From the NCBI GenBank assembly GCA_947177165.1, contig CAMWTP010000041.1:1-49757 (forward strand): a stretch of DNA of 49,757 nt. The letters run 5' to 3'. Source of the DNA: an uncultured Lachnospiraceae bacterium (GTDB lineage: Bacteria > Bacillota > Clostridia > Lachnospirales > Lachnospiraceae). The stretch's first letter is position 1. Every line of letters starts with the position of its first letter. Positions 36,701-44,794 of the stretch are shown here, one piece after another. The translations under genes were made by a program, and so were the position numbers. The notes under the pieces are model-generated. The model searched no databases. It had not been told where the DNA came from and worked only from the letters and a program-made list of their open reading frames with translations.

Positions 36701-37969
36701 CCCCGCGCCAATCCTGCAAAGCCCTCCCGGCAGCGCGATGGTCTGCAGCAAAAGACAGCCGCGGAAAGCCTCTGCGCCAATCTCCCGCAGGCTTTCGGGC
36801 AGAATCACCCTGTCTATGGTCTCAATCCCCGCAAAGGCCTCCTCGGCAATCCGCGTAATGCCCTCTGGAATGACGACTCTGGACTCCGCTCCCAGGTACT
36901 GTAACAATATCGTTCCGCTGACCCGGAAATTTCCCAACACCTGCCTGTGCACCGCGCGAACCAGTTCCGGAACCGCAGGCGCCGCCAATGCCCCCTCTCG
37001 AGCTGCATTCGTATCCTCAGCCGGGGAGGTGTATTCTTTCGCATCTGTCCTGTATATGTCATTCAGCCCATAAAATGTATACGCTGCCCCGTCACACGTC
37101 CGGACCAACTTGAGGGAAGTGCAGTTGCGAAAAGCATCCTCGTCAATCTGAATCTCACTTCCGCCAAACGTCACCTGCTCCAAACCGATACAGTTGCGGA
37201 AAGCGCGGCTCTCGATGCGCTTTAACGATTTCGGAAGCGTGATGTCCACAATCCCCCGCATGTCATAAAAGCTGCTCTTTGCAAGGACTTCTATCCCTTC
37301 CGGCACCTCGATATGCTTAATATTTACCCGAAATCGCACAAGAGTTCTTCCATCCAGCTCCATCATGCGCTCGAGGATATCCCGCACAACCAGTTCGACC
37401 AGAGGAGGCACCTTGAACGCACCTGCCACCACATCCACTACATTGGGAATACAAAAAGTTTCCACATTCCCATCACCAGACTTTACACAGGCAATTTCCC
37501 TGACGCGCCCACACCCTGTAAAGACATCGCAGATACAGTGCACATCCAGATCCTGCGATATCACCAGCCTTTCCAGCGATATCTCATTTGCAAGCGCCTC
37601 CATGCCCATCTTCTTCACACCCGGCAGCTGCGCCTCCCGCATACTGTCGCAGTACAAAAAGGCACACTCCCCCAGCTCCTCCACAGAAGGCGGCAAAATA
37701 ACCCGCTTCAGCGCGTGGCAGCGATGAAACGCATAGCGGCCAATATACGATACCCCCTCTGGGATTACAATCTCCTCCAGCTTCCGGCAGCCCTTAAACG
37801 CATCCCCCATAATGCAGTTAAGCCCGCGTGGCAGCACCACTTTTTTCAGAGAGACACAGCCCTTAAACGCGCCCTCTCCGACCGTGTGAATTCCCTCTGG
37901 AACCTGCAGCACTTCCTCCCGCCCTGTATAGCGAATCAATACCCCATTTTCGATCTGATAATATTCCAC
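33776..37969 (-). CDS. Giant BspA-type leucine-rich repeat protein without export signal
   Basis: This 1397-residue protein is built of about forty BspA-type repeats (LRR_5), recognisable by AF-x-x-C and I-x-x-x-AF-x-G-C patterns spaced about 23 residues. Short stretches lacking the cysteine split it into several arrays. BspA repeats are usually on secreted or surface proteins, yet this one has no signal peptide, no membrane segment and no cell-wall signal, so it appears cytoplasmic. I prefer the GTG at 37969 (AGGGG 7 bases upstream, giving MEYYQIENGVLIRY); the frame extends to a GTG at 37984 overlapping the dus stop. It lies between dus and the reductase gene. The role is unknown; protein-protein interaction is inferred. 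Confidence 0.88.
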   Translation of the reverse strand: MEYYQIENGVLIRYTGREEVLQVPEGIHTVGEGAFKGCVSLKKVVLPRGLNCIMGDAFKGCRKLEEIVIPEGVSYIGRYAFHRCHALKRVILPPSVEELGECAFLYCDSMREAQLPGVKKMGMEALANEISLERLVISQDLDVHCICDVFTGCGRVREIACVKSGDGNVETFCIPNVVDVVAGAFKVPPLVELVVRDILERMMELDGRTLVRFRVNIKHIEVPEGIEVLAKSSFYDMRGIVDITLPKSLKRIESRAFRNCIGLEQVTFGGSEIQIDEDAFRNCTSLKLVRTCDGAAYTFYGLNDIYRTDAKEYTSPAEDTNAAREGALAAPAVPELVRAVHRQVLGNFRVSGTILLQYLGAESRVVIPEGITRIAEEAFAGIETIDRVILPESLREIGAEAFRGCLLLQTIALPGGLCRIGAGAFEDCVKLLRMDIPEQIEVLEDRTFRHCRALQEIYLPEGMQRIGESAFYGCSGLKKMQLPESLAFIGKMAFYRCGLREVRIPAGAEVVESLAFAKSNLQRVWISGGNETGKRYGADVFGGCARLKSLVLEEGVSHIPDRFAYGCAALARVVLPETLESVGRHALEGTAFLEQWRQRVSGDSDERNAVLAGGQSQAGEVCADAILWDGQQLEGEVWIPACVRIVAGGAFYGNTKITEVHLPAQVQSVGAAAFKGCKALRSVWMPPGITRLEAEVFSGCVALEEVFGFFCRECNLYIGERAFYHCGKLREICLEQVEELGREALSGCTALKAAAVNPKLRAGERAFADTLLGERLENGLHVVGNVVVSGISCAGEVILPKGIQGIAPYAFAGNRAVSKVVFPESVRWIGEGAFFGCSSLADVALPGGQIRIGAHAFEKCISLNGIKTAASEIGEAAFAGCTALVSAQFSQIEVLEKRLFAGCASMETCLCENAAEVREYCFSGCKCLQRFDFAAIKQVGEYAFEGCESLKYASFQDGACLMAHGLEDCSGLERISLAGQQGEIQVREYALSGCTSLRRIVFMGREWAFESYADITAQDIPEMVRLLFHSAFSCFTVEQEENLVRYRGAARVVRIPAGIRRIGAEVFRDAMMLEQVEIPESVTYIGARAFHGTAWMAEKRRESPMVVVRDMLLDGSGCAGDVTVPADIRLVCGWAFANGLDIERIRFAGAAEKLPHGSEIECTENRQHKYVQVEAYAFRNCINLRELVLQDGTVVQFTGLADRERELPPLAKQAVMDSLNCFKTDEQGVLMECTGNISRLRLADGITEIGEGAFQDGNLLTTITFPETVKKIGKRAFAGCKWLREVRQADGVECIEAHAFSGCGVLRCVELSENLRQIGARAFENCTSLEAIRIPEGVVEIPERAFYRCHSLRRVQLPSTVKRIGREAFAFCGGALEIQVPEGVQVGERAFFVHKSV

Positions 37970-37980
37970 CTTGCATCCCC

Positions 37981-38952
37981 TCACACCGGATTGTCCGCAA
38001 AAATCAGCGCGATCACTTCCCGCAGTTCCTCCAGACTTCCGCTCCCAAACAACCTTTCCTTGTACCGTTTCGTCCCTTTTCGCTTTTTCATCATATAAGA
38101 AGCAAGCTTCTTGATATAGCTTAATGTAAATGTCTCCTCATAATACCGCGCCGTCAGCTCTATCTGTTCCGTCAAAATCTGAAATGCTGTCCTGCCGCAG
38201 TTTTTGCCGGTCAGCTCGCTGAATATGAAAGGATTCTCCAGTCCATACCGCGCGACCATAATCCCGTCCGCACCTGTGCGCTCCATCATTTTTGCGGCGT
38301 CCTCCACCGAGAAAATCCCGCCGTTTGCGATGACCGGAATCGACACTGCCGCCTTTGCGTGCGCAATCTCTTCCCAATGCGGCTCTCCCTCATACATCAT
38401 GCTGCGGCTCCTGCCGTGGATGGTAATCATATCCGCCCCCGCATCCTCACACATTCGCGCAAACTCCGCGGCAAACAGCTCATCCTCCCGGATACCGGCA
38501 CGGCACTTCACCGTCACAACCTTCCCGCTCCGCCTGCAGCCCCGTATGATCGCCGCCGCTCTCTTGAAATCCTGCATCAGCGCGCTTCCCTCACCGCTCT
38601 TGAACACATTGGGCACCGGGCATCCCATATTGATGTCAATGATATCGAAATCCTTCAAAAGCACACTTTTTGCCATGCGCTCCATCACAGCCGGATTGCC
38701 GCCGAGAAGCTGCACTGCCCTGACCGGCTCATCCTCCGTCGTCAGCAGGAGGCGGTTTGTCGCCCTGTCCTCGTATTTCAGCGCATTGGCACTGCACATC
38801 TCCGTAAAGCACAAGCCCGCTCCAAGCTCATATGCCAGCATCCGAAACGGGTAACAGGTGTACCCCGCAAGCGGCGCCATCAACACATTTGACGGCAGCA
38901 GCAGACCGCCCACGCGGATTGGTCTGATATCCCCATACTGCATAGTCTGCAT
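37981..38952 (-). CDS. dusB: tRNA-dihydrouridine synthase
   Basis: This 323-residue FMN-binding TIM barrel has MAPLAGYTCYPFRML at the start. The catalytic Cys is in NMGCPVPNV, IHGRSRSMMY follows, and the phosphate-binding region is NGGIFSVEDA. It reduces specific uridines in tRNA to dihydrouridine. The DusB-type assignment (bacterial NifR3 group) is by overall resemblance. The ATG at 38952 follows GGAGGAGG. It is the first gene of an operon with the leucine-rich repeat protein and the reductase. Confidence 0.9.
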   Translation of the reverse strand: MQTMQYGDIRPIRVGGLLLPSNVLMAPLAGYTCYPFRMLAYELGAGLCFTEMCSANALKYEDRATNRLLLTTEDEPVRAVQLLGGNPAVMERMAKSVLLKDFDIIDINMGCPVPNVFKSGEGSALMQDFKRAAAIIRGCRRSGKVVTVKCRAGIREDELFAAEFARMCEDAGADMITIHGRSRSMMYEGEPHWEEIAHAKAAVSIPVIANGGIFSVEDAAKMMERTGADGIMVARYGLENPFIFSELTGKNCGRTAFQILTEQIELTARYYEETFTLSYIKKLASYMMKKRKGTKRYKERLFGSGSLEELREVIALIFADNPV

Positions 38953-39101
38953 ATGATCTCTCCTCCTCCCGATTTTTCACATCTGTTTGTTCCGATTGAC
39001 CTCAATACGATAATTCTTGCACAACTCATTCTGTATAACAAAAAGCTGAACCCCTTATGCACGATCCAGCCTTTCATATTTTGTGCACTCCGCGGTTCAT
39101 C

Positions 39102-40682
39102 TCACTGCGTCTTCTCCAGCCTTTCAATGATACAGCTGTGCGGTTTCTTCTCCTTACTCTTGTCATAGCTGATGCCGACAAGCAGAATCTCACCGGCATA
39201 TCCCTCAAGGGCCTTGGTATAATTCCGGTCTTTAATCTGCCGAATCGCGGTGTCGGCAGACTTGTCATACTTGAGTTCTACCACAAGCGCCGGCTTTGTG
39301 ACAGAGGGCAGCGGAAGAAAGACAATATCTGCAAAACCGCGCCCTGTAGGGAGTTCCCTGATCAGCCGGTAATCCTTTCTCGCACTGTAATAGGCAAGTC
39401 CAATTGCACAGCCGAGCGAATTTTCATCATTATACGTCAATATAGACGCCGCCTCCATATGCGCCTGGTCAAGCGCCTCGGCAACACTCCCCGCATCTCC
39501 TCTCAATGTATCTTCAAGAAGCCTTTCCGAAGCTTTCAGAACATGCATAATATTGGCCCAGCCGCCGACACTCATGGCATTCTCAAACTCCCCGATGATT
39601 TCCTTATTGGGAATGAACGCCTCTTCTGTCTCGGAATCATATCCGAGATACCCCAGATGAATCAACAGCGTGAGAACATCATCCTTTGTCTCGAAACTGC
39701 ACATATCATTCTGGAAACTGCGCGTATTAACCTTGATCCGCCCGCCGCCAAGCATCTGCACAACATCCGACCGAAGCCCGTCAAAATCCATATCCATGTA
39801 TATTTTCAAAGCCTCATAAGTCTCTGTGGAAGTCCAGTAATTGGAAAAATGATGGCTTTTCATCGCCGCAACGACAGAGCGCGGATTGTAGACATGCCGA
39901 AACTGCCGGAATCTGTAACCATCATACCAGTTGCTCGTCTTGTCATAATCCATGTCATACTGCGCGCACAATTCCCTTACCTCATCCTCCGTAAAACCAG
40001 TATATTCCTCGAAAATCCCCTGATCGGTCATCGAGTATTCCCAGAACATATTTAACGCGGAATGTTGTCCGTATTTCTTTACCGGGAGAATGCCCGTCAT
40101 GTAGGCAAGCGCCACATAAGGCTGATCTTTCAGCAGATTTCGCAGGAAGTCGAGATATTGTTTCTGCAAAGCTTCGGATTCCTGTCTCTCGCGCATCACA
40201 CAGTCCCACTCATCTATCAGAAAAATAAATTGTCTTTCTGTTCTTGTATAAATTTTCCTCAGAGCTGCTGCAAGTCCCATAGCGCGCCCTTTTAAAATCT
40301 CCTCATACTCTTCGTTCAGCTCTTCGATCACTTCCTGTTCCAGATACGCAGTCACCTTCCCAGAGGGAGCCTCTATCAAAAACTGCTGCATATTCAGAAA
40401 AATCACATCATATTGATTGAGATGCTCCTGAAATGTCTTATTGCACTCTATTTTCAGTCCTTTAAATAAATCTGCCGAATCACAGCCACAGCTATAATAA
40501 GCTGCAAGCATCTCAAGTGTCATTGATTTTCCGAAGCGCCTCGGCCTGCTGACACAGATAAACTTTTCCCTTGTGTTCATCAGCTCATTCGTACATGCAA
40601 TCAACAGCGTTTTATCCACGTAGATTTTCGATCGGATGGATTCCCAAAAACTCTTATTCTTCGGATTCAGATAAAATCCCAT
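39102..40682 (-). CDS. AAA-type ATPase with C-terminal PD-(D/E)XK nuclease-like domain (second copy)
   Basis: This 526-residue protein belongs to the same AAA-ATPase-like/PDDEXK_9 group as 3909-5516 but diverges strongly in sequence. Walker A is SRPRRFGKSMT and Walker B FLIDEWD. The nuclease motif is an Asp in GFADIVF with VVELKYDK after it, followed by AIRQIKDRNY. I chose the ATG at 40682 (MGFYLNPKN, the usual family N-terminus; GAGGG 8 bases upstream), although the frame extends to a TTG at 40721 with a GAGAGG site. Function is not established for the family. It is a single gene. Confidence 0.85.
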   Translation of the reverse strand: MGFYLNPKNKSFWESIRSKIYVDKTLLIACTNELMNTREKFICVSRPRRFGKSMTLEMLAAYYSCGCDSADLFKGLKIECNKTFQEHLNQYDVIFLNMQQFLIEAPSGKVTAYLEQEVIEELNEEYEEILKGRAMGLAAALRKIYTRTERQFIFLIDEWDCVMRERQESEALQKQYLDFLRNLLKDQPYVALAYMTGILPVKKYGQHSALNMFWEYSMTDQGIFEEYTGFTEDEVRELCAQYDMDYDKTSNWYDGYRFRQFRHVYNPRSVVAAMKSHHFSNYWTSTETYEALKIYMDMDFDGLRSDVVQMLGGGRIKVNTRSFQNDMCSFETKDDVLTLLIHLGYLGYDSETEEAFIPNKEIIGEFENAMSVGGWANIMHVLKASERLLEDTLRGDAGSVAEALDQAHMEAASILTYNDENSLGCAIGLAYYSARKDYRLIRELPTGRGFADIVFLPLPSVTKPALVVELKYDKSADTAIRQIKDRNYTKALEGYAGEILLVGISYDKSKEKKPHSCIIERLEKTQ

Positions 40683-40740
40683 ACCGCTATCCCTCACATT
40701 CCAAATTCGTTTTCTGCCCAAAGCAATTTCCTCTCCCTAA

Positions 40741-40749
40741 ATCATATCA
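40741..40749 (-). promoter_or_regulatory. Extended -10 promoter before the second AAA gene
   Basis: On the minus strand TGATATGAT forms an extended -10 (TG-N-TATGAT), about 60 bases before the start. No clear -35 is present at 17 bp. Confidence 0.4.
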
Positions 40750-40852
40750 CACCTGCCATGATAATTCTATCTCTTTTCAGTCAATCTGCTCCTTCCATCC
40801 GCGTCACCCGTTACAATTCACACCTGCGAGACGTATCCGGTACAGCAGCTTC

Positions 40853-42673
40853 CTATGTGGCAATCCCCGCATACTGTGTCATATAGAGCTCATAATACTT
40901 TCCCTTCTGCGCAAGCAGCGCGTCATGATTTCCGCTCTCCACAATCCGGCCGTGGTCCATCACGACAATGATGTCCGCGTCGCGGATTGTGGACAGACGG
41001 TGCGCAATCACAATGCTGGTGCGGTTCTGCATAACGAGATGCATGGCATCCTGTATCGCTTTCTCTGTGCGGGTGTCCACATTGGAGGTCGCCTCGTCCA
41101 GAATCAAAATCTGGGGATCGGCGACAAAAGCGCGGGCAATCGCAAGGAGCTGGCGCTGTCCCTGACTGATATTTCCGCCCGACTCACTCAGCACCGTATC
41201 GTACCCCTGCGGCAGCATCGCAATCATCTCCCTGCAGCGGCTCATCTTTACGGCTGTCTCGACATCGCTGAGCGCTGCATCCGCATTTCCATATTTTAAG
41301 TTATTCAATATCGTATCCGAAAATAACACCGTGTCCTGTAATACAATCGCGACATTTTTGCGCAGAGCATCTCTCGAGATATCCTGAATGCTCTGCTGGT
41401 TAATCAGAATATCCCCGCTGTCTATATCATAGAAACGCATCAGCAGATTTACAACGGTCGTCTTCCCGCTTCCTGTCGCCCCGACTAGCGCCACTTTCTT
41501 TCCAGAAGGCACTGTCAGCGTAAAATCCTGCAAGACCGGACTGTTCTGCCTGTAAGAAAACTGCACATTGCGGAAAGTAACCTCCGCATCCTCAGCCTCT
41601 TTGATGCTTTCTCCCGCCTTGTCCTCGTTCTGCTCATCAAGCACCATAAATACGCGCTCCGCACCGGCCACCGCAGTCTGCAGCTGTCCATATACCTGTG
41701 CAATCTCGTTCACCGGGCGGCTGAACTGCTTTGCATAGACGATAAAAGCCGAGATGACGCCCACCGAAATCAGGCCATTTACAGAAAAATACCCGCCAAA
41801 GACAGCGATGATGACAAATCCAATATTTCCGATACAGTTCATGACCGGCCCCATAATGCCGCTGAAAATATCTGTCCGGATGCCCGCTTTTGTGAGCGCA
41901 TCCGAAGTCGCACAGAATTCCTCTGTTGTGATATCCTGATGATTGTAGGCGACCACTGTGCGGTATCCTGACACCATCTCCTCGACCGTTCCATTCAGCT
42001 GTCCAAGAAGCATCTGCCGTCTTCGTGAAAACCTGCGCACTTTCTTCGAGAGAAATTTTGTGGCAATCACTGTCAAAATGACTGTGGCAAAGCTGAGCAG
42101 CGCCAGCTGCCAGCAGTACCAAAGCATGACAGTGACTGTCCCTATAATCGTCAGCACCCCGGAAAACAGTGACGGAAGCGACTGTGACACAGTCGTTGAA
42201 ATATTTTCGATATCATTGATCATGCGGCTCATCACATCACCATGCGAATGTGTGTCCAGATACCGCACCGGCAAATCCATCAGCTTTCCAAACAGCTCCT
42301 CCCGCATCTGTTTGACAATCCGCTGGCTCAGCTGCGCACCGATCAGCCCCTGCAGCAGCTGTCCTGCGCTGTAAATCAGATAGACCGCTGTCATCAGCAG
42401 CAGTGTTCTTCCGAGATTTCCGGTTCTGTTCTTTGCAATGATATCAATCGCATTACTCTGCAGACCCGGTGCATAGATACCGCACAGCGTACCGAAGATG
42501 ACGACAGCCAGCATGGCTGCTACCATCCCTCTTTCTTTCGCAAAATAGACCGCAATACGCCGCAGCGCAGCGCCCGAATTCTGTGCGTGCTGCACCTCGG
42601 CAAACCGCTGTCCCCTGTTCATCATCCCCGGAATATTGCGCTCCGCAAGCTTTTGGTCCTTCTCTTCCCGCAT
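40853..42673 (-). CDS. ABC exporter half-transporter, second subunit
   Basis: This 606-residue protein has an N-terminal membrane domain with six helices (about 35-340) and a C-terminal ATPase domain. Walker A is GATGSGKTT, the signature is ISQGQRQL, Walker B is ILILDEATSNVD and the switch His is in VIAHRLS. It pairs with the gene 52 bp upstream. The catalytic Glu is present here, while the partner has Asp, the normal division in heterodimeric multidrug exporters such as BmrC/BmrD, in which only one ATP site hydrolyses efficiently. The substrate is not readable; a leader candidate for the guanidine-IV class precedes the operon. Confidence 0.92.
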   Translation of the reverse strand: MREEKDQKLAERNIPGMMNRGQRFAEVQHAQNSGAALRRIAVYFAKERGMVAAMLAVVIFGTLCGIYAPGLQSNAIDIIAKNRTGNLGRTLLLMTAVYLIYSAGQLLQGLIGAQLSQRIVKQMREELFGKLMDLPVRYLDTHSHGDVMSRMINDIENISTTVSQSLPSLFSGVLTIIGTVTVMLWYCWQLALLSFATVILTVIATKFLSKKVRRFSRRRQMLLGQLNGTVEEMVSGYRTVVAYNHQDITTEEFCATSDALTKAGIRTDIFSGIMGPVMNCIGNIGFVIIAVFGGYFSVNGLISVGVISAFIVYAKQFSRPVNEIAQVYGQLQTAVAGAERVFMVLDEQNEDKAGESIKEAEDAEVTFRNVQFSYRQNSPVLQDFTLTVPSGKKVALVGATGSGKTTVVNLLMRFYDIDSGDILINQQSIQDISRDALRKNVAIVLQDTVLFSDTILNNLKYGNADAALSDVETAVKMSRCREMIAMLPQGYDTVLSESGGNISQGQRQLLAIARAFVADPQILILDEATSNVDTRTEKAIQDAMHLVMQNRTSIVIAHRLSTIRDADIIVVMDHGRIVESGNHDALLAQKGKYYELYMTQYAGIAT

Positions 42674-42725
42674 CGATATACCCCCTATTTATTGAAAATT
42701 CCGCATCCACCCGGCAATACTGTCC

Positions 42726-44453
42726 CTACGCCAGACTATCCAGCTGTGAACGGCAGATATCCTGATAAATCCCACAATTCTCCTGAAGCTCCTCATGCGT
42801 GCCGACAGCAGCGATCTTTCCCTGCTCCATCACGACAATCCGGTCTGCCCTGCGCACAGATGCAATGCGCTGTGCGACAATGACCTTGGTGCTCTCCGGG
42901 CAGAACGCCTGCAGCGCCTTGTACAAATCCGCCTCTGTCTTCAGATCCAGCGCGCTGGTGGAATCATCAAAGATTACGATTTCCGCTGATTTCAGTATGC
43001 CTCTCGCAATCGAAATCCTCTGCTTCTGTCCGCCGGACAGACTCATGCCGCGCTCTGCGACAAGTGTGTCATAACCTTCAGAAGTGCCCGATATAAAGCT
43101 ATCAGCCTGCGCAGCTACAGCGGCAGCCCTGATATCCTCTGCGCTGGCATCAAGCCTTCCCCACGCGATATTTTCCCCGATTGTCACGCCAAACAGCTCA
43201 CTTTTCTGCAATACAACAGCAATCTTATTCCGCAGGCTTTTCTGATTGTACGCTTTTACATCCACCCCATCCACCAGAATTGTGCCGGAATCCACATCAT
43301 AAAAACGCGGAATTAAATTGACAAGAGACGTTTTTCCGCATCCGGTGGCTCCCATAATGGCAATTGTCTCACCCGGCTGTATTTTCAGATGAATCTGTTC
43401 CAGAACGGGCTGGCCAGAGCCGGGATAAGCAAAGGATACATCCCTGAATTCAATCATTCCGCGGCACTCTGTATTCCCGTCAAAGTCTCCGTCCTTCAGC
43501 GCGGGTTCACTGTGCAGGATCTCCCGCACACGCTTCCAGGAGGCGTATCCTCTTGAGATATTCTGGAACAGCATCACAAGCATCAGGACGCCATTGAGCA
43601 GCTGCGTCGTGTATGTGATCGCCGCCATCACCGCGCCGGGAGTCGTCGCACCGCTCTGCACATCAAAGGAGCCGGCAAGCAAAATGACCGCCACGGTCAC
43701 ATACATCAGCGCATTGACCACCGGATTCATAAAAGCAAAAATGACCAGCACCTGCAGCTGTGTCCTGATCAGTTCATCGTTCGCTTTCCCAAAACGCAGT
43801 TTCTCGTAAATCTCCCGCACGCAGGCTTTGATGATGCGAATGCCCGAGATATCCTCCTGCATGATGCCATTGACAAAATCAAGCTGTGTCTGCAGTCTGG
43901 AAAACAGCGGATTGGCCTTCCACAGACAGAACGCCATACAGCCCACAATGAACGGAAGCACGCACAGTACGATAAGACCAAAGGTCTGATTTAACCGGAA
44001 CATAAAATACATGCTTCCAAAGGTCAAAAGCGTGGTGCGGATCATGCCGCGCACAAACTGCGACACAAAATTCTGCACCTGCGTAATGTCATTCGTCACC
44101 CTCGTCACAAGAGACCCCGTACCGAATTCATCGAGCTGCGGGAAAGAAAACGTCATAATATTGCGAAAGCAGTCCTTGCGCATCTCGTTTCCGATATTCT
44201 GCCCTGTCATATGTACAAACACATTGTTCATCGAACCGCAGAATCCGCCGAATAACACGAGCACAATCATCAGGATACCGTAGTGCCAGACGAGACTCAA
44301 ATCCCCAATACCATTGTTTTCCAGGCCAAGTACCCCGTTATCCACAATCTGACGCATCATCCCCGGCTGAATCAGATCCATCATGACTTCGCCGACCATA
44401 CACAATGCGGCGAGAATGGCATAGGGCAAATATTTTCTGATATACTTCCACAT
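42726..44453 (-). CDS. ABC exporter half-transporter, first subunit, degenerate ATP site
   Basis: This 575-residue protein starts MWKYIRKYLPYAILAAL at the ATG at 44453 (AAAGG upstream; the longer frame to 44531 runs through the leader hairpin). It has six membrane helices, then an ATPase domain with Walker A GATGCGKTS and signature LSGGQKQR. Walker B reads IVIFDDSTSALD, so the usual catalytic Glu is Asp, and the switch residue is Gln (VAQRIAS). These changes mark the degenerate subunit of a heterodimeric exporter. The operon has a consensus promoter at 44564-44592 and a terminator in its leader at 44507-44542. Confidence 0.92.
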   Translation of the reverse strand: MWKYIRKYLPYAILAALCMVGEVMMDLIQPGMMRQIVDNGVLGLENNGIGDLSLVWHYGILMIVLVLFGGFCGSMNNVFVHMTGQNIGNEMRKDCFRNIMTFSFPQLDEFGTGSLVTRVTNDITQVQNFVSQFVRGMIRTTLLTFGSMYFMFRLNQTFGLIVLCVLPFIVGCMAFCLWKANPLFSRLQTQLDFVNGIMQEDISGIRIIKACVREIYEKLRFGKANDELIRTQLQVLVIFAFMNPVVNALMYVTVAVILLAGSFDVQSGATTPGAVMAAITYTTQLLNGVLMLVMLFQNISRGYASWKRVREILHSEPALKDGDFDGNTECRGMIEFRDVSFAYPGSGQPVLEQIHLKIQPGETIAIMGATGCGKTSLVNLIPRFYDVDSGTILVDGVDVKAYNQKSLRNKIAVVLQKSELFGVTIGENIAWGRLDASAEDIRAAAVAAQADSFISGTSEGYDTLVAERGMSLSGGQKQRISIARGILKSAEIVIFDDSTSALDLKTEADLYKALQAFCPESTKVIVAQRIASVRRADRIVVMEQGKIAAVGTHEELQENCGIYQDICRSQLDSLA

Positions 44454-44506
44454 GATAATCAACCTTTCTGTCGTGTAATTGGTCAGGAAAGAAGTTCCCT
44501 GTGCAT

Positions 44507-44557
44507 AAAAAAAACGTAAATCCCCCTGCATCTGGATTTACGCTTTCGCCACACGAC
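44507..44557 (-). promoter_or_regulatory. Leader attenuator, guanidine-IV (mepA) riboswitch candidate, before ABC exporter
   Basis: From a transcription start near 44557 the minus-strand RNA opens GUCGUGUGGCGAAAGCG. It then forms the terminator CGTAAATCC/GGATTTACG (44515-44523 with 44534-44542), with loop AGATGCAGGG and an eight-base T-run. The same core recurs at 48903-48951 before a MATE gene. Guanidine-IV (mepA) riboswitches are short leaders of MATE genes in Clostridia whose conserved part overlaps a terminator, which fits. I cannot run the covariance model, so the class is inferred. Confidence 0.5.
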
Positions 44558-44563
44558 TATTTT

Positions 44564-44592
44564 ATTATAAATAATTTTTACCGCTTTGTCAA
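44564..44592 (-). promoter_or_regulatory. Consensus promoter of the ABC exporter operon
   Basis: On the minus strand there is TTGACA (44587-44592), exactly 17 bp, then TATAAT (44564-44569), a perfect consensus. Constitutive initiation with control in the leader is implied. Confidence 0.85.
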
Positions 44593-44613
44593 AGCAGGAA
44601 ACAAAAATTTTTC

Positions 44614-44643
44614 TTGACTTTTTTCAAAATGCGTTGATATAAT
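44614..44643 (+). promoter_or_regulatory. Promoter of the MATE/kinase fusion gene
   Basis: TTGACT (44614-44619), 18 bp, then TATAAT (44638-44643). It is divergent from the ABC exporter promoter with 21 bp between the two -35 boxes. The leader to the ATG is about 145 bases and carries an attenuator. Confidence 0.75.
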
Positions 44644-44680
44644 AATCAAGCTTTAAAAATTTCATAAAAAACTTGAACGA

Positions 44681-44773
44681 CACATGTAGTGCTATGCGCG
44701 TAAATCTGATTACGGAACAAAGTAATGCGTGTGTTTTTTGCTGGCACATGCATAGAACGCATGTGCCATTTTT
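44681..44773 (+). promoter_or_regulatory. Leader attenuator with terminator/antiterminator choice before the MATE/kinase fusion
   Basis: Terminator: TGGCACATGC (44742-44751) pairs with GCATGTGCCA (44759-44768), followed by five T, ending about 20 bases before the start codon. Alternative pairing: CTATGC (44692-44697) with GCATAG (44750-44755), and CACATG (44681-44686) with CATGTG (44760-44765), 12 pairs around an internal loop, which excludes the terminator. Between them is CGTAA/TTACG (44699-44714). The leader shares CGTAAATC with the other two exporter leaders. The ligand is unknown. Confidence 0.55.
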
Positions 44774-44794
44774 GTTTGAAAGAAGGAGGAAATT

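Noticed and set aside
39057..40055. 332-codon open frame on the plus strand
   Set aside because: Antisense to the second AAA/PD-(D/E)XK gene; no recognisable protein features.
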